DNA of 64,000 nt from Campylobacter sp. Its GTDB lineage: Bacteria; Campylobacterota; Campylobacteria; Campylobacterales; Campylobacteraceae. Below, in pieces: positions 1 through 10,124 of the stretch. Position numbers and translations under genes: made by a program. Where the stretch lies: positions 1 through 64,000 of the forward strand of contig NZ_JAHHTD010000004.1 in assembly GCF_020024835.1 (NCBI RefSeq). The letters are read 5' to 3'. Within the stretch, counting starts at the first letter, position 1; each line of letters begins with the position of its first letter. The notes under the pieces are model-generated. The model did not search any database. It saw only the letters and a list, made by a program, of their open reading frames with translations, and had not been told where the DNA came from.

Positions 1-369
1 TTACTGGAAAATGCTGACTCCTTTGAGTTGCTATTAAATGATATAGAAGTTAAAAAATTTTTATTTAATTTAGAAATTATACTAAGAGATGATAGTGATT
101 TTTTTCAAAGGCAAGAAAATATAAATTTACAAAAATTAATAACTTCAATTATGAAAAAAGAATTTGCTTCTCTTAAGATGAGTATCGTAAAATCTCCACA
201 TAATTTGAAAGAATTTGATAAAATAAATTTTATTTTTAAATATTTTTCTAAAATATATAAAAACATAGAAAAAATAAAACTTATAACAAAAAATAAAAAA
301 TTAATATCTAATCAAAAAAATAAAAGTCTTAAAAAGATTGATAGAGTTATTAAAGAACTAAATAGGTAG
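1..369 (+). CDS. Hypothetical protein, 5' end outside window
   Basis: The frame is open from the first base, so the start codon lies upstream and about 122 C-terminal residues are visible. The protein is very Lys/Ile/Asn-rich, with a basic tail and no recognisable domain or membrane segment. It ends 5 bp before ubiE and is probably co-transcribed with it. C. jejuni has a small hypothetical gene (Cj0323) in the same place upstream of ubiE, so I take this as its positional counterpart. No function can be assigned. Confidence 0.6.
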   Translation, partial: LLENADSFELLLNDIEVKKFLFNLEIILRDDSDFFQRQENINLQKLITSIMKKEFASLKMSIVKSPHNLKEFDKINFIFKYFSKIYKNIEKIKLITKNKKLISNQKNKSLKKIDRVIKELNR

Positions 370-374
370 GAAAA

Positions 375-1073
375 ATGCAAAAACAAGAAAAGATTGTTAA
401 GATGTTTGATGACATAGCTCCAACATACGATAAAGCAAATAGAATTTTAAGTTTTGGCACTGATGTAAATTGGAGGAAAAAAGCTTGTTTGAATGCATTT
501 AAATATGTAAAAAATCAGCTTGATATTGTTGATGTTGCTTGTGGAACGGGAGATATGATTATAGAATGGCAAAATCAAGCGAATAAAATGAATAAAGAAA
601 TTGTTAGCATTAAAGGTATTGATCCAAGTATTGGTATGCTTGAAGTAGCTAGAAAGAAAATAAATGCTGAATTTATTCAGGCAAAAGCTCAAGAGCTTCC
701 TTTGGAAAGCCAAAGTGCAGATATTATAAGTATTAGCTATGGAATTCGTAATGTGGTAGATCGTAAAGAAGCTATTAAAGAATTTTCAAGGGTTTTAAAA
801 AAAGATGGTATTTTATTGGTGCTTGAATTTACTAAAAGAGAACAAGGTGGTTTTATAGCAAATTGTAGAGATTTTTATCTTAAAAATATTTTACCTAAAG
901 TTGGTGGATTTATTAGTAAAAATTATAGTGCTTATGAGTATTTACCTAATTCTATTGAAAATTTCTTATCTAAAGAAGATTTTATAGATGAGTTGAGTGA
1001 GTATTTTCAAATGCTAGAATATAAAAGTTTTAGTTGTGGCATTTGTTCTGAATTTATTGCAAGAAAAAAATGA
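375..1073 (+). CDS. ubiE: Demethylmenaquinone/ubiquinone C-methyltransferase UbiE (MenG)
   Basis: SAM-dependent C-methyltransferase that methylates demethylmenaquinone in the last step of menaquinone synthesis. The 232-residue length is typical. The class I SAM site VDVACGTGD is at residues 52-60, and the UbiE signatures SYGIRNVVDR and GGFISKNYSAYEYLP follow. TAGGAA sits 4 nt before the ATG. Its TGA overlaps the ATG of xseA by 4 bp, so the two are translationally coupled. Campylobacter uses menaquinone only, so the menaquinone role is the relevant one. An mqnA gene of the same pathway lies at the far end of the window. Confidence 0.95.
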   Translation: MQKQEKIVKMFDDIAPTYDKANRILSFGTDVNWRKKACLNAFKYVKNQLDIVDVACGTGDMIIEWQNQANKMNKEIVSIKGIDPSIGMLEVARKKINAEFIQAKAQELPLESQSADIISISYGIRNVVDRKEAIKEFSRVLKKDGILLVLEFTKREQGGFIANCRDFYLKNILPKVGGFISKNYSAYEYLPNSIENFLSKEDFIDELSEYFQMLEYKSFSCGICSEFIARKK

Positions 1074-2233
1074 AAGTTACAGAACTTAATTTAAAAGCTA
1101 AAAGCTTATTAGAAATTCATTTAGACGATGTAGAATTAAGCGGAGAGCTTTCCAAAATCACTATACATACTTCTGGACATTGGTATTTTGATTTAAAAGA
1201 TGAAAAATCAAGTATATCTTGTGTGATGTTTAAAGGTTATAATCAATCTATCAAAGCTAAACCAAAAATTGGAGATATGCTTGATTTAAGAGGTTATGTA
1301 AGTTTATATGAAACTAGTGGAAGATATCAATTTATAGCTAAAAGTATGCAAAAAACAAATTTTGGAGATTTAGAAGCTAAATTTTTAGCACTTAAAGATA
1401 AGCTTGAAAAAGAAGGATTGTTTGATCAAAGCGTAAAAAAAAGTATAAAAAATTATCCAAAAAAAATAGCAATTATCACTTCTGTAACTTCGGCGGCTTT
1501 GCAAGATATGTTAAAACTTATCGAGTATAAAGGATATAATCTTTGTAAAATTAGTATTTTTAATGCTCTTACTCAAGGTCAAAATGCTCCAAGTTCTTTA
1601 ATTAAAGCACTAGAAAAAGCTAAAAAAGATAATTTTGATGTTATTATTTTAGCTAGAGGTGGTGGAAGTAGGGAGGATTTATTTTGTTTTAATGATGAAG
1701 AATTAGCTAGATATATATATTCTTTAAATATCCCAATTGTTTCTGCTATTGGCCATGAGATTGATTATGTGATTAGTGATTTTGTAGCAGATGTTAGAGC
1801 ACCAACTCCAAGTGCTGCTATAGATATGATTTTTCCATCTAAAATAACTTTAATACAAACTCTTGATGAAATTGAAACAAAATTAAAAACTCAAATTTTA
1901 AATTTTTTAAAGATATATGAGAATAAAATATTTTTTTTAAATAATTTAGCAAAAGCAAGATCTTTAGAAAATATATTTTCTTTGAAAAAACAACAATTAT
2001 TGGCTATTAAAAATCAATGCGATTATCTTGTAAAAATGAAAGTATTAAACTATGATAATCGATTAAGTAATATTCAAAAGCTTTTAAATCAGCATAAGTC
2101 TTTTTTTGAAAAGAGCAAGAATTTAATTAATTTGCAAAAAAATGGTAAAAATATTTCATTAGAAGAGCTTAAAAAAGGAGATATTGTAGAGCTTTATTCA
2201 ATGGATAAAAGTAAAAAAGCAAAAATACTATAA
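1070..2233 (+). CDS. xseA: Exodeoxyribonuclease VII large subunit
   Basis: Catalytic large subunit of ExoVII, which degrades single-stranded DNA to oligonucleotides together with the small XseB subunit. The 387 residues comprise an N-terminal OB-fold (about residues 15-105) and the catalytic core. Core motifs are IAIITSVTSAALQD, ARGGGSREDL (near 195-204), SAIGHEIDY and APTPSAA (near 243-249). The C-terminus is the expected Lys-rich coiled-coil and is short compared with enterobacterial XseA. The gene overlaps ubiE by 4 bp. No xseB is visible in the window. Confidence 0.95.
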   Translation: MKVTELNLKAKSLLEIHLDDVELSGELSKITIHTSGHWYFDLKDEKSSISCVMFKGYNQSIKAKPKIGDMLDLRGYVSLYETSGRYQFIAKSMQKTNFGDLEAKFLALKDKLEKEGLFDQSVKKSIKNYPKKIAIITSVTSAALQDMLKLIEYKGYNLCKISIFNALTQGQNAPSSLIKALEKAKKDNFDVIILARGGGSREDLFCFNDEELARYIYSLNIPIVSAIGHEIDYVISDFVADVRAPTPSAAIDMIFPSKITLIQTLDEIETKLKTQILNFLKIYENKIFFLNNLAKARSLENIFSLKKQQLLAIKNQCDYLVKMKVLNYDNRLSNIQKLLNQHKSFFEKSKNLINLQKNGKNISLEELKKGDIVELYSMDKSKKAKIL

Positions 2234-2243
2234 AGGAGATAAG

Positions 2244-3317
2244 ATGAGAGTGATAAATTTTAGTGCGGGTCCTTCAAATTTACCTGATGAGGTTTTAAAA
2301 GAAGCACAGGAAAATTTATTTAATTATCATCAAAAAGGTTTTTCCATAATGGAAATATCTCATAGAGGAAAAATTTTTGAAGAAGTGCATTTTGAAGCTA
2401 TGAAGTTAGCAAAACAGCTTTATGAATTAAATGATGATTATGAAATATTATTTTTTCAAGGTGGTGCTAGCTTGCAATTTGCAATGATTCCTATGAATTT
2501 GAGTTTAGGTGGTATTAGTGAATTTGCAAATACTGGAGTTTGGACAAAAAAAGCAATTAAGGAAGCACAAATTTTAAGAATAAATACTAAAATTATTGCA
2601 AGTAGCGAGGATAGCGGATTTAATTGTATTCCGCAATTTAAATTTAGTGATGAAGCTGATTATGCTTATATTTGTTCAAATAATACTATTTATGGAACTC
2701 AATATAATGATTATCCTATCACTAAAAGTCCTTTGATTGTTGATGCTTCGAGTGATTTTTTTTCTAAAAAACTTGATTTTTCAAATATCGCTATGCTTTT
2801 TGGAGGAGTGCAAAAGAATGCTGGAATTTCAGGACTTGCTTGTGCATTTATACGAAAAGATATGATAGAGCGTAGTAAAAATAAAAATATACCTAGTATG
2901 TTAAAATATAGTGTTTATGTTGAAAATAATTCTATGTTTAATACCCCTGCAACTTTTGCTATATATATGTTTAATCTTGAGATGAAGTGGCTTTTAAATC
3001 AAGGTGGATTAGATAAAATTAATGAGAAAAATATACAAAAAGCAAAATTTTTATATGAAATCATAGATCAAAGTGGAGGTTTTTATCAAGGTTATGCTAA
3101 AAAAGAAGATAGATCTTTAATGAATATAAGTTTTAATATAGCTGATAAAAATTTAGAACCAATTTTTATAAAAGAAGCAGAAGAAAATGGAATGATAGGT
3201 CTTAAAGGGCATAAAATTTTAGGTGGAATTCGTGCAAGCATTTATAATTCTATTGATTTTAAAAAAGTTCAAATTTTAGGCGAATTTATGAAAGATTTTG
3301 CTAAAAAAAATGCTTAG
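2244..3317 (+). CDS. serC: Phosphoserine aminotransferase SerC
   Basis: PLP-dependent transaminase making 3-phosphoserine from 3-phosphohydroxypyruvate and glutamate in serine synthesis. The 357-residue length is normal. The N-terminal FSAGPSNLPDEV, the phosphate/PLP loop GGASLQF and the Schiff-base Lys191 in GGVQKNAG are present, as is the C-terminal GGIRASIYN signature. An AAAGGAGAT ribosome site precedes the ATG and the gap to xseA is 10 bp, so it is the last gene of the ubiE-xseA-serC run. A strong hairpin begins at its stop codon. Confidence 0.96.
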   Translation: MRVINFSAGPSNLPDEVLKEAQENLFNYHQKGFSIMEISHRGKIFEEVHFEAMKLAKQLYELNDDYEILFFQGGASLQFAMIPMNLSLGGISEFANTGVWTKKAIKEAQILRINTKIIASSEDSGFNCIPQFKFSDEADYAYICSNNTIYGTQYNDYPITKSPLIVDASSDFFSKKLDFSNIAMLFGGVQKNAGISGLACAFIRKDMIERSKNKNIPSMLKYSVYVENNSMFNTPATFAIYMFNLEMKWLLNQGGLDKINEKNIQKAKFLYEIIDQSGGFYQGYAKKEDRSLMNISFNIADKNLEPIFIKEAEENGMIGLKGHKILGGIRASIYNSIDFKKVQILGEFMKDFAKKNA

Positions 3318-3345
3318 GTTTTTGATAAAAATTTATCAAAAACCT
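3316..3345. terminator. Hairpin terminator after serC
   Basis: AGGTTTTTGATAAA and its reverse complement TTTATCAAAAACCT form a near-perfect stem starting inside the serC stop codon. It lies between convergent serC and ybdD and can serve both strands. Confidence 0.75.
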
Positions 3346-3383
3346 ATATTTGTATAGTAAAAACCTTTACTCTTTTTATGTTA

Positions 3384-3572
3384 TCAGCATTTTCCCAAGT
3401 TATTGTATTTTTTTTCAATAAAATCTTTAAAAAAATCTTTTCTTGATTTACAAGGTGCTTGAGGATGCTTTTTTCTCATATGCTCAAGGTATTTATCATA
3501 ACTTGCAACTCCAACTAAAGGATGAAAAAATCTTTCAGATTTTTCATACCATTGTTTTAATGTTTTTAGCAT
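3384..3572 (-). CDS. YbdD/YjiX family small protein
   Basis: This 62-residue protein of the YbdD/YjiX (DUF466) family matches the usual size. The pattern is WYEKSERFFHPLVGVASYDKY followed by HPQAP and a C-terminal RKDFF segment. Family members are encoded directly downstream of CstA-type carbon-starvation transporters, and here the start overlaps the cstA 3' end by 7 bp. It is probably co-translated with CstA and may act on that transporter, although the biochemical role is not established. Confidence 0.9.
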   Translation of the reverse strand: MLKTLKQWYEKSERFFHPLVGVASYDKYLEHMRKKHPQAPCKSRKDFFKDFIEKKYNNLGKC

Positions 3573-5674
3573 AGTTTTTCCTTTTTTAATGCTATATAGG
3601 GACTTTCTTTTAAAGGAATATTTAATTTTCTAGTAAAAATTCCTAAACAAGAAAGTATAACTAATAAGGTTGTAATCATAAAGAACACGCAAAGTATTGC
3701 GTTTATAAGATTTGAAGTTTTAGCTTGTAAAGCTAATTTTAAATCTTTTTTAATTTGTTCAATTTGTGCTTGATTTATTTCTTGTTTTAATTTTAATTGC
3801 AAAGCTTCTATTTTTTGAGTATTAATATATACAGCAGCTATATGACTTATAGCATTATGCACTTTATCACCTTCTTTATACGGAAGCACTTTTTGAATTC
3901 CACCATAAAATGTTGCAATTAAAACAAATGTGGCAGGAAGTAAAGTTACCCAAGTGTATTTAGCTTTACCCATTTTAAATAAAATCGCACTAGCTAAGAG
4001 TAAAGCCATACCAGCGAGCATTTGATTACTTACACCAAAAAGTGGCCATAATGAGTAAATTCCGCCTTTTGGATCAATAGCTCCTTGATAAAGAAAATAT
4101 CCCCAACCGCTAACACTTAATGCGGTTGCAAAAATTCCTGCAAAAGTATTATTTATATTTCCTAGAGGTTGATATATATTGCCAAGTATATCTTGAACCA
4201 TAAAACGGCACGCTCTTGTGCCAGCATCAACTGCGGTTAATATAAATAAAGCTTCAAATAAAATAGCAAAGTGATACCAAAAACCCATTAAATTTGCACC
4301 ACCAAAAAGTTCATATAAAATTAAAGCTACACCTACGGCAAAAGTTGGTGCTCCACCAGTCCTTGAAAGTATGTTTTGTTCTCCTATATTAGCAGTTAGG
4401 GTAGAGATTTCTTCAGGTGTTATTTTAAATCCCCAATTAGAAATTGTAGTTACTGCATTTACAATGTCAGTGCCTATGATAGCAGCAGGAGAATTGATGG
4501 CAAAGTAAAGTCCAGGATGTAAAATGCAAGCACAAATTAAAGCCATAATTGCTACAGCACTTTCCATAAGCATAGAACCATATCCAACTGCTAAAGCGTG
4601 TGTTTCATTTTCTAGCATTTTAGGGGTGGTTCCACTTGAAATTAAAGCGTGAAATCCACTAATGGCACCGCATGCAATAGTGATAAATAAAAACGGAAAA
4701 ATAGCTCCAGCAAATACAGGTCCGCTACCATCTAAATATTCATAATTGATTTTTGGCATTTGTAAATTAGGTGCTACAAAAATAATAGCTAATGCCATAA
4801 CTACAATTACTCCAATTTTTAAAAAAGTTGATAAATAATCTCTTGGAGCAAGTAAAAACCATACTGGTAAAATTGCAGCTATAAAGCCATAAGCCATCAT
4901 TATAAGAGCTAAGGTTGGAGCATTAAGCGTAAAAATGCTAGCCCAGTAAGGATCAGCTGCTATCTTGCTACCATAATGTATAGCAAGGATTAAAAGTATA
5001 AAGCCTACTATAGAAGCTTCGCCTACTTTTCCTGGTCTTAAAAATCTCATATAAATTCCCATAAAAATAGCAATAGGTATAGTCATAGCTATAGTAAATA
5101 ATCCCCAAGGAGATTCAGCTAGAGCTTTAACAACAACCATCGCTAAGATCGCTATAATAATGAGCATAATTCCAAAAATAGCAAGCATAGCAACTCCACC
5201 TGTAAAATTGCCAAGCTCATCTTTGATTATTTCTCCTAAAGATTTTCCATTGCGACGTGTTGAGATAAATAAAACAACAAAATCATGCACAGCACCAGCT
5301 AATACCCCACCTATTAAAATCCAAAGCATAGATGGTAAATACCCCATTTGTGCAGCAAGTATAGGACCAACTAAAGGGCCAGCACCAGCAATAGCGGCAA
5401 AATGATGGCCAAAAAGGACTATTTTGTTGGTAGGAACAAAATCACAACCATCGTTTTTTACTACAGCTGGTGTTGCTCTATTTTTATTTAGTTGCAATAC
5501 TTTATAGGCAATAAATCTTCCATAAAATCTATACCCTATAGTATAAATACACAAAGCTGCTATGATAAGATAAATTGCTGAAATACTTTCACCATTTTGA
5601 AGAGCTAATACCCCAAAACAACAAGCACCTATAATGGCTACAAAAAACCATAATATTTTATTTGCAATGTTCAT
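3566..5674 (-). CDS. cstA: CstA family peptide/pyruvate transporter
   Basis: Inner-membrane transporter of the carbon-starvation family. In Campylobacter CstA is linked to peptide uptake, and E. coli relatives import pyruvate or peptides. The 702 residues hold many hydrophobic segments and family signatures such as FGHHFAAIAGAGPLVGP near the N-terminus, SGFHALISSGTTPK in the middle and VDAGTRACRFMVQD toward the C-terminus. A Lys/Gln-rich periplasmic or cytoplasmic loop precedes the last membrane span. It forms an operon with the overlapping ybdD gene. Confidence 0.95.
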   Translation of the reverse strand: MNIANKILWFFVAIIGACCFGVLALQNGESISAIYLIIAALCIYTIGYRFYGRFIAYKVLQLNKNRATPAVVKNDGCDFVPTNKIVLFGHHFAAIAGAGPLVGPILAAQMGYLPSMLWILIGGVLAGAVHDFVVLFISTRRNGKSLGEIIKDELGNFTGGVAMLAIFGIMLIIIAILAMVVVKALAESPWGLFTIAMTIPIAIFMGIYMRFLRPGKVGEASIVGFILLILAIHYGSKIAADPYWASIFTLNAPTLALIMMAYGFIAAILPVWFLLAPRDYLSTFLKIGVIVVMALAIIFVAPNLQMPKINYEYLDGSGPVFAGAIFPFLFITIACGAISGFHALISSGTTPKMLENETHALAVGYGSMLMESAVAIMALICACILHPGLYFAINSPAAIIGTDIVNAVTTISNWGFKITPEEISTLTANIGEQNILSRTGGAPTFAVGVALILYELFGGANLMGFWYHFAILFEALFILTAVDAGTRACRFMVQDILGNIYQPLGNINNTFAGIFATALSVSGWGYFLYQGAIDPKGGIYSLWPLFGVSNQMLAGMALLLASAILFKMGKAKYTWVTLLPATFVLIATFYGGIQKVLPYKEGDKVHNAISHIAAVYINTQKIEALQLKLKQEINQAQIEQIKKDLKLALQAKTSNLINAILCVFFMITTLLVILSCLGIFTRKLNIPLKESPYIALKKEKLC

Positions 5675-5780
5675 TTTAATCCTTTGTTTATTTTTAGTAT
5701 ATCGTATTTTATGCTTTATAATTATTTAAATTATATGTATTTTTATAAATAGTAAATATTGTGTATTTATTAAATACTTG

Positions 5781-5790
5781 TGATAGAATA
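5781..5790 (+). promoter_or_regulatory. Probable uvrA promoter -10 region
   Basis: TGATAGAATA carries an extended -10 (TG then TAGAAT), about 30 bp before the uvrA start in the divergent cstA-uvrA spacer. Campylobacter sigma-70 promoters depend mainly on the -10 box, and no clear -35 is seen. Confidence 0.4.
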
Positions 5791-5821
5791 TTGACTTTAA
5801 AGTTGATATTAAGGTAATGTG

Positions 5822-8644
5822 ATGAATGATAAAATAAGCATAATTGGTGCTAAAGAGAATAATCTTAAAAATATAAATTTAGATCTTCCAAAAAATAAAC
5901 TTATTGTTTTTACCGGTTTAAGTGGTAGCGGTAAATCAACTTTAGCTTTTAGTACTCTTTATGCAGAAGGACAACGTCGCTATATAGAAAGTTTAAGTGC
6001 TTATGCTAGACAATTTTTAGATAAAATTGGTAAGCCTAATGTTGATAAAATTGAAGGTTTAACTCCAGCTATAGCAATTGATCAAAAAACTACTTCTAAA
6101 AATCCTCGTTCAACCGTAGGAACTATTACTGAAATTTATGATTATTTGAGATTATTATATGCAAGAATTGGAATACAATATTGTCATCAATGCGGACAAA
6201 AAATTTCATCTATGAGTGCAGCTGATATAGTTGGAGAAATTTTAAAATTTCCTAAGGGTGCAAAAATTATTATTTATGCTCCTTTGATTAGAGAAAAAAA
6301 AGGAAGTTTTGCTGATTTATTAGAAAATTTAGTAAGCAAAGGTTATATTCGAGCTCAAATTGATGGAGTGCTAACGCGTTTAGATGAAGATATTGATTTA
6401 GCTAAAACAAAAAAACATACTATTAAATTAGTCATTGATCGTCTAGAAATTCAAGAAGATGTGTTGGCAAGATTAGCTAGTGATATCGAAAAAGGCTTAA
6501 ATGAGAGTTTTGGTGAAATTGAGATAGAAGTTATTAATAATGAAGAATTTGATATCCCCAAGCATTTTCATTATAGTGAGCATAATGCTTGTTTTAATTG
6601 TAAAATTTCATTTCCTTTGCTTGAGCCTTTAAGTTTTTCTTTTAATTCCCCTAAGGGGGCTTGCACATCTTGTGATGGTCTTGGTATAAGGTATTCACTA
6701 GATATGAAAAAAATGATTAATGAAGATTTAAATTTAGAATCAGGTGCCATTAAATTATTTTATGGTTTTAATAAAAGTTATTATTATAAATTTTTAATGG
6801 CTTTTTGTGAGCAAAATGAAATAAGGACTAAAATTCCTTATAATCAATTAAGTGAAGATGAAAAGCGTTTAGTGCTTTATGGTAATGCAAAAGAGATTAG
6901 TTTTTTATGGAAGAGACATCGGTTAAATCGTAAGTTTGAAGGAGTGGTTAAATACGCTTATGAAATGCTAAAAGATGAAAAAGATTTAGATGAGTATATG
7001 AGTGAAAAAATTTGCAAAGAGTGCAAAGGCCATCGTTTAAGAGCTGAAAGCTTAGCGGTAAAAGTTGCTGATAAAAATTTAGGTGAAATTTTAGATATGA
7101 GTATAGAAAATACTACAGCATTTTTTTCTAAAGAAGAAAATTTTGTTTATCTTAGTGATCAAGAGCATACTATAGCAAAACCTATTTTTAAAGAAATTAA
7201 TGAAAGATTATTTTTTTTATATGATGTGGGGCTTGGTTATTTATCTTTAGGTCGTGATGCAAGGACTATTAGTGGTGGTGAAGCACAAAGAATTCGTATT
7301 GCTTCACAAATTGGTAGTGGATTAAGTGGAGTTATGTATGTATTAGATGAACCTAGTATAGGCTTGCACGAAAGAGATACGCAAAAGCTCATTAAAACTT
7401 TAAGAAATTTGCAACAAAAAGGTAATACTTTAATTGTCGTAGAGCACGATAAGATGACTATTGAGGAAGCTGATTTTATTGTAGATATTGGTCCAGATGC
7501 TGGTAAATTTGGAGGAGAAGTAGTTTTTAGTGGAGATTATAAAAATTTATTAAAATGCAATAGCCATACTGCACTTTATATGAGCGGTAAGAAGCAAATT
7601 TCTCATCAAAAAAATAGAAAACAAGAAGATTTTATTTTTTTAAAAAATGTAAATATTAACAATATCCATAATTTAGATGTAAAATTTCCTTTGCATAATT
7701 TAGTTGCTATTACGGGAGTATCAGGTAGTGGAAAGAGTTCGCTTATTTTGCAAACTTTATTGCCATTTGCTCAAGAGGAATTAAATCGTGCTAGAAAGGT
7801 TAAGACATTAAGTGGTGTGAAAATTGAAGGTCTTGAAAAACTTGATAAAGTAATTTATCTTGATCAAAGTCCTATAGGAAGAACTCCAAGATCTAATCCT
7901 GCAACATATACAGGTGTTATGGATGAAATTCGTAATCTTTTTGCTGCAACAAAAGAGGCTAAAATAAGAGGATACAAGATAGGTAGATTTTCTTTTAATG
8001 TTAAAGGTGGCAGATGTGAAAAGTGTAGTGGCGATGGAGAAATAAAAATTGAAATGCATTTTTTGCCAGATGTAATGGTAGTTTGTGATGTTTGTCAAGG
8101 TAAAAGATATAATGATGCTACATTGGAGATTAAATACAAGGGTAAAAGTATTGCAGATGTTTTAAATATGAGTATTGTAGAGGCAAATATTTTTTTCGCT
8201 TCAGTGCCAAAAATTAAACAAAAATTAGATACTTTGGTTAAGGTAGGACTTGATTATCTTACTTTAGGACAAAATGCAACCACTTTAAGTGGGGGTGAGG
8301 CACAAAGAATAAAATTAGCTAAAGAATTAAGTAGAAGTGATACAGGAAAAACTCTTTATATTTTAGATGAACCTACTACAGGACTTCATTTTGAAGATGT
8401 AAATAAATTAATAATAGTTTTGCAGCATTTAGTTGAATTAGGAAATAGTGTTTTTATAATAGAACATAATCTTGATGTCATTAAAAACGCTGATTATATC
8501 ATTGATATGGGGCCAGAAGGTGGTATAAAAGGTGGAAATATAATTGCTGAGGGTAATGTTAATGAACTTGCTAAAAATCATAAAAAAACTAAATCTTATA
8601 CAGGGTATTATTTAAATTTGGAATTAAAAAATAATAGCAAATAA
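5822..8644 (+). CDS. uvrA: Excinuclease ABC subunit A
   Basis: DNA-damage recognition ATPase of nucleotide excision repair, acting as a dimer with UvrB. The 940 residues contain two ABC modules, with Walker A at GLSGSGKST (residues 32-40) and GVSGSGKSS (near 634). Both ABC signatures (TISGGEAQR, TLSGGEAQR) and CxxC zinc modules are present, including CEKCSGDGE and CDVCQGKRY. I chose ATG 5822 over GTG 5819 because AAGG at 5811-5814 gives a 7-nt spacing to the ATG. Confidence 0.97.
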   Translation: MNDKISIIGAKENNLKNINLDLPKNKLIVFTGLSGSGKSTLAFSTLYAEGQRRYIESLSAYARQFLDKIGKPNVDKIEGLTPAIAIDQKTTSKNPRSTVGTITEIYDYLRLLYARIGIQYCHQCGQKISSMSAADIVGEILKFPKGAKIIIYAPLIREKKGSFADLLENLVSKGYIRAQIDGVLTRLDEDIDLAKTKKHTIKLVIDRLEIQEDVLARLASDIEKGLNESFGEIEIEVINNEEFDIPKHFHYSEHNACFNCKISFPLLEPLSFSFNSPKGACTSCDGLGIRYSLDMKKMINEDLNLESGAIKLFYGFNKSYYYKFLMAFCEQNEIRTKIPYNQLSEDEKRLVLYGNAKEISFLWKRHRLNRKFEGVVKYAYEMLKDEKDLDEYMSEKICKECKGHRLRAESLAVKVADKNLGEILDMSIENTTAFFSKEENFVYLSDQEHTIAKPIFKEINERLFFLYDVGLGYLSLGRDARTISGGEAQRIRIASQIGSGLSGVMYVLDEPSIGLHERDTQKLIKTLRNLQQKGNTLIVVEHDKMTIEEADFIVDIGPDAGKFGGEVVFSGDYKNLLKCNSHTALYMSGKKQISHQKNRKQEDFIFLKNVNINNIHNLDVKFPLHNLVAITGVSGSGKSSLILQTLLPFAQEELNRARKVKTLSGVKIEGLEKLDKVIYLDQSPIGRTPRSNPATYTGVMDEIRNLFAATKEAKIRGYKIGRFSFNVKGGRCEKCSGDGEIKIEMHFLPDVMVVCDVCQGKRYNDATLEIKYKGKSIADVLNMSIVEANIFFASVPKIKQKLDTLVKVGLDYLTLGQNATTLSGGEAQRIKLAKELSRSDTGKTLYILDEPTTGLHFEDVNKLIIVLQHLVELGNSVFIIEHNLDVIKNADYIIDMGPEGGIKGGNIIAEGNVNELAKNHKKTKSYTGYYLNLELKNNSK

Positions 8645-8651
8645 AAATAAT

Positions 8652-8677
8652 ATGGTTAAACTTAAAAGTTTAACCAT
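8652..8677. terminator. Bidirectional hairpin between uvrA and trpB
   Basis: ATGGTTAAACTT and AAGTTTAACCAT form a 12-bp perfect stem that overlaps the trpB stop codon and lies just after uvrA. The position between convergent genes fits a shared terminator. Confidence 0.8.
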
Positions 8678-9845
8678 AAATTTCTCCTTTTTTGTATTCG
8701 TAAATGCTTTGCATATCTTTATCACCTCTACCAGAAAGATTCACAACAATAACACTTTTTTTAGTTAAAGTAGGACATAATTTCTCTAAAAAAGCTAAAG
8801 CGTGAGAGCTTTCTATGGCCGGAATAATACCTTCGCATTTGCATAATAGTTTTAAAGCATTGATACATTCATCATCACTAATAGCGTGGTAACTTGCTCT
8901 TTTAGTTTCTTGTAAATATGCATGTAAAGGACCAATTCCTGGATAATCAAGTCCAGCAGAAATACTAAATGTGTGTGAAATTTCACCTTTTTCATTTTGT
9001 AAAACTTTAGTTTTCATTCCGTGGATAATTCCTAATTTTCCTTTAGTAAGGGTTGCTGCATGATAAGGAGTATCTTGACCTAATCCACCTGCTTCTACTC
9101 CTATAAGTTTTACTTTTTCATCTTTTAAGAATTCATAAAAAATTCCCGCAGCATTACTACCACCACCAGCTGCAGCTATTATATAATCTACTTTTTTATT
9201 TAATTTTTTAAGTTGCATTTTGCATTCTTTTCCTATGATACTTTGAAAATGTGTAACAATTTGTGGATAAGGGTAAGGTCCAACAGCACTACCTACTACA
9301 TAAAATACATTTTTTGTATTTTTAACCCAAAAATTTAAAGCTCCATCAACTGCATCGCTAAGTGTTTTACTTCCACTTTCTATGGAATGAACTTTAGCTC
9401 CTAAAAGCTCCATTTTATAAACATTTAAAGCTTGTCTTTTAACGTCTATAGCACCCATAAAAATTTCACATTCAAGTCCTAAAAGTGCTGCTGCAGTAGC
9501 TGTAGCAACTCCATGTTGTCCTGCTCCAGTTTCTGCTATGATTTTTGTTTTATTCATTTTTTTAGCCATTAAAGCTTGTGCAAGAGCATTATTAATTTTA
9601 TGTGCTCCTGTATGAGTTAAATCTTCTCTTTTTAAGTAAATTTCATGTCCATAAATTTTGCTTAAATTGCTAGCATAATACAAAGGAGTAGGTCGTCCAA
9701 CGTAAGTTGTTAAAAGTTGTTTTAACTCTTTATTAAATTCCTTATCTTGTTTAAATTTTAAAAAAGACGTTTCTACTTCATTTAATGCGATTTTTATTTC
9801 ATCTGGTACAAATTGACCACCAAAATTTCCATAATATTGTTTCAT
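8670..9845 (-). CDS. trpB: Tryptophan synthase beta subunit
   Basis: PLP enzyme joining indole and serine to make tryptophan. The 391-residue length and the motifs HTGAHKINNA (Schiff-base Lys83), ETGAGQHGVAT and GGGSNAAG identify TrpB of the main (TrpB1) type. No trpA, trpF or other trp gene lies beside it: uvrA follows convergently and unrelated genes precede it. In C. jejuni trpB sits with trpF and trpA, so this copy appears separated from its operon. The 279-bp leader region upstream holds a tandem GATCAACTA repeat (9877-9895) but no clear operator. Confidence 0.95.
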   Translation of the reverse strand: MKQYYGNFGGQFVPDEIKIALNEVETSFLKFKQDKEFNKELKQLLTTYVGRPTPLYYASNLSKIYGHEIYLKREDLTHTGAHKINNALAQALMAKKMNKTKIIAETGAGQHGVATATAAALLGLECEIFMGAIDVKRQALNVYKMELLGAKVHSIESGSKTLSDAVDGALNFWVKNTKNVFYVVGSAVGPYPYPQIVTHFQSIIGKECKMQLKKLNKKVDYIIAAAGGGSNAAGIFYEFLKDEKVKLIGVEAGGLGQDTPYHAATLTKGKLGIIHGMKTKVLQNEKGEISHTFSISAGLDYPGIGPLHAYLQETKRASYHAISDDECINALKLLCKCEGIIPAIESSHALAFLEKLCPTLTKKSVIVVNLSGRGDKDMQSIYEYKKGEIYG

Positions 9846-10124
9846 AATTATTCCTTAAAAATAAATACAATTTTTAGATCAACTACGATCAACTAAAGCT
9901 TAGATAACAAGATAAAATTAAGAAAATAAAAGATGTGCGAAGTAGGCTTAACGCCAAGACAAAAAATTGATATGATGGTTTAAATTTTTAAATATTTGCA
10001 TATATAAAAAAGACGACATATAGCTCCTTTAAAGATTTTTAAACAAGGTCTTTATTATATAATAAAATAATTAATAATTAAGTGAGCAATAATATAATAA
10101 ATAATTTAAAAATAAGGATAAATA

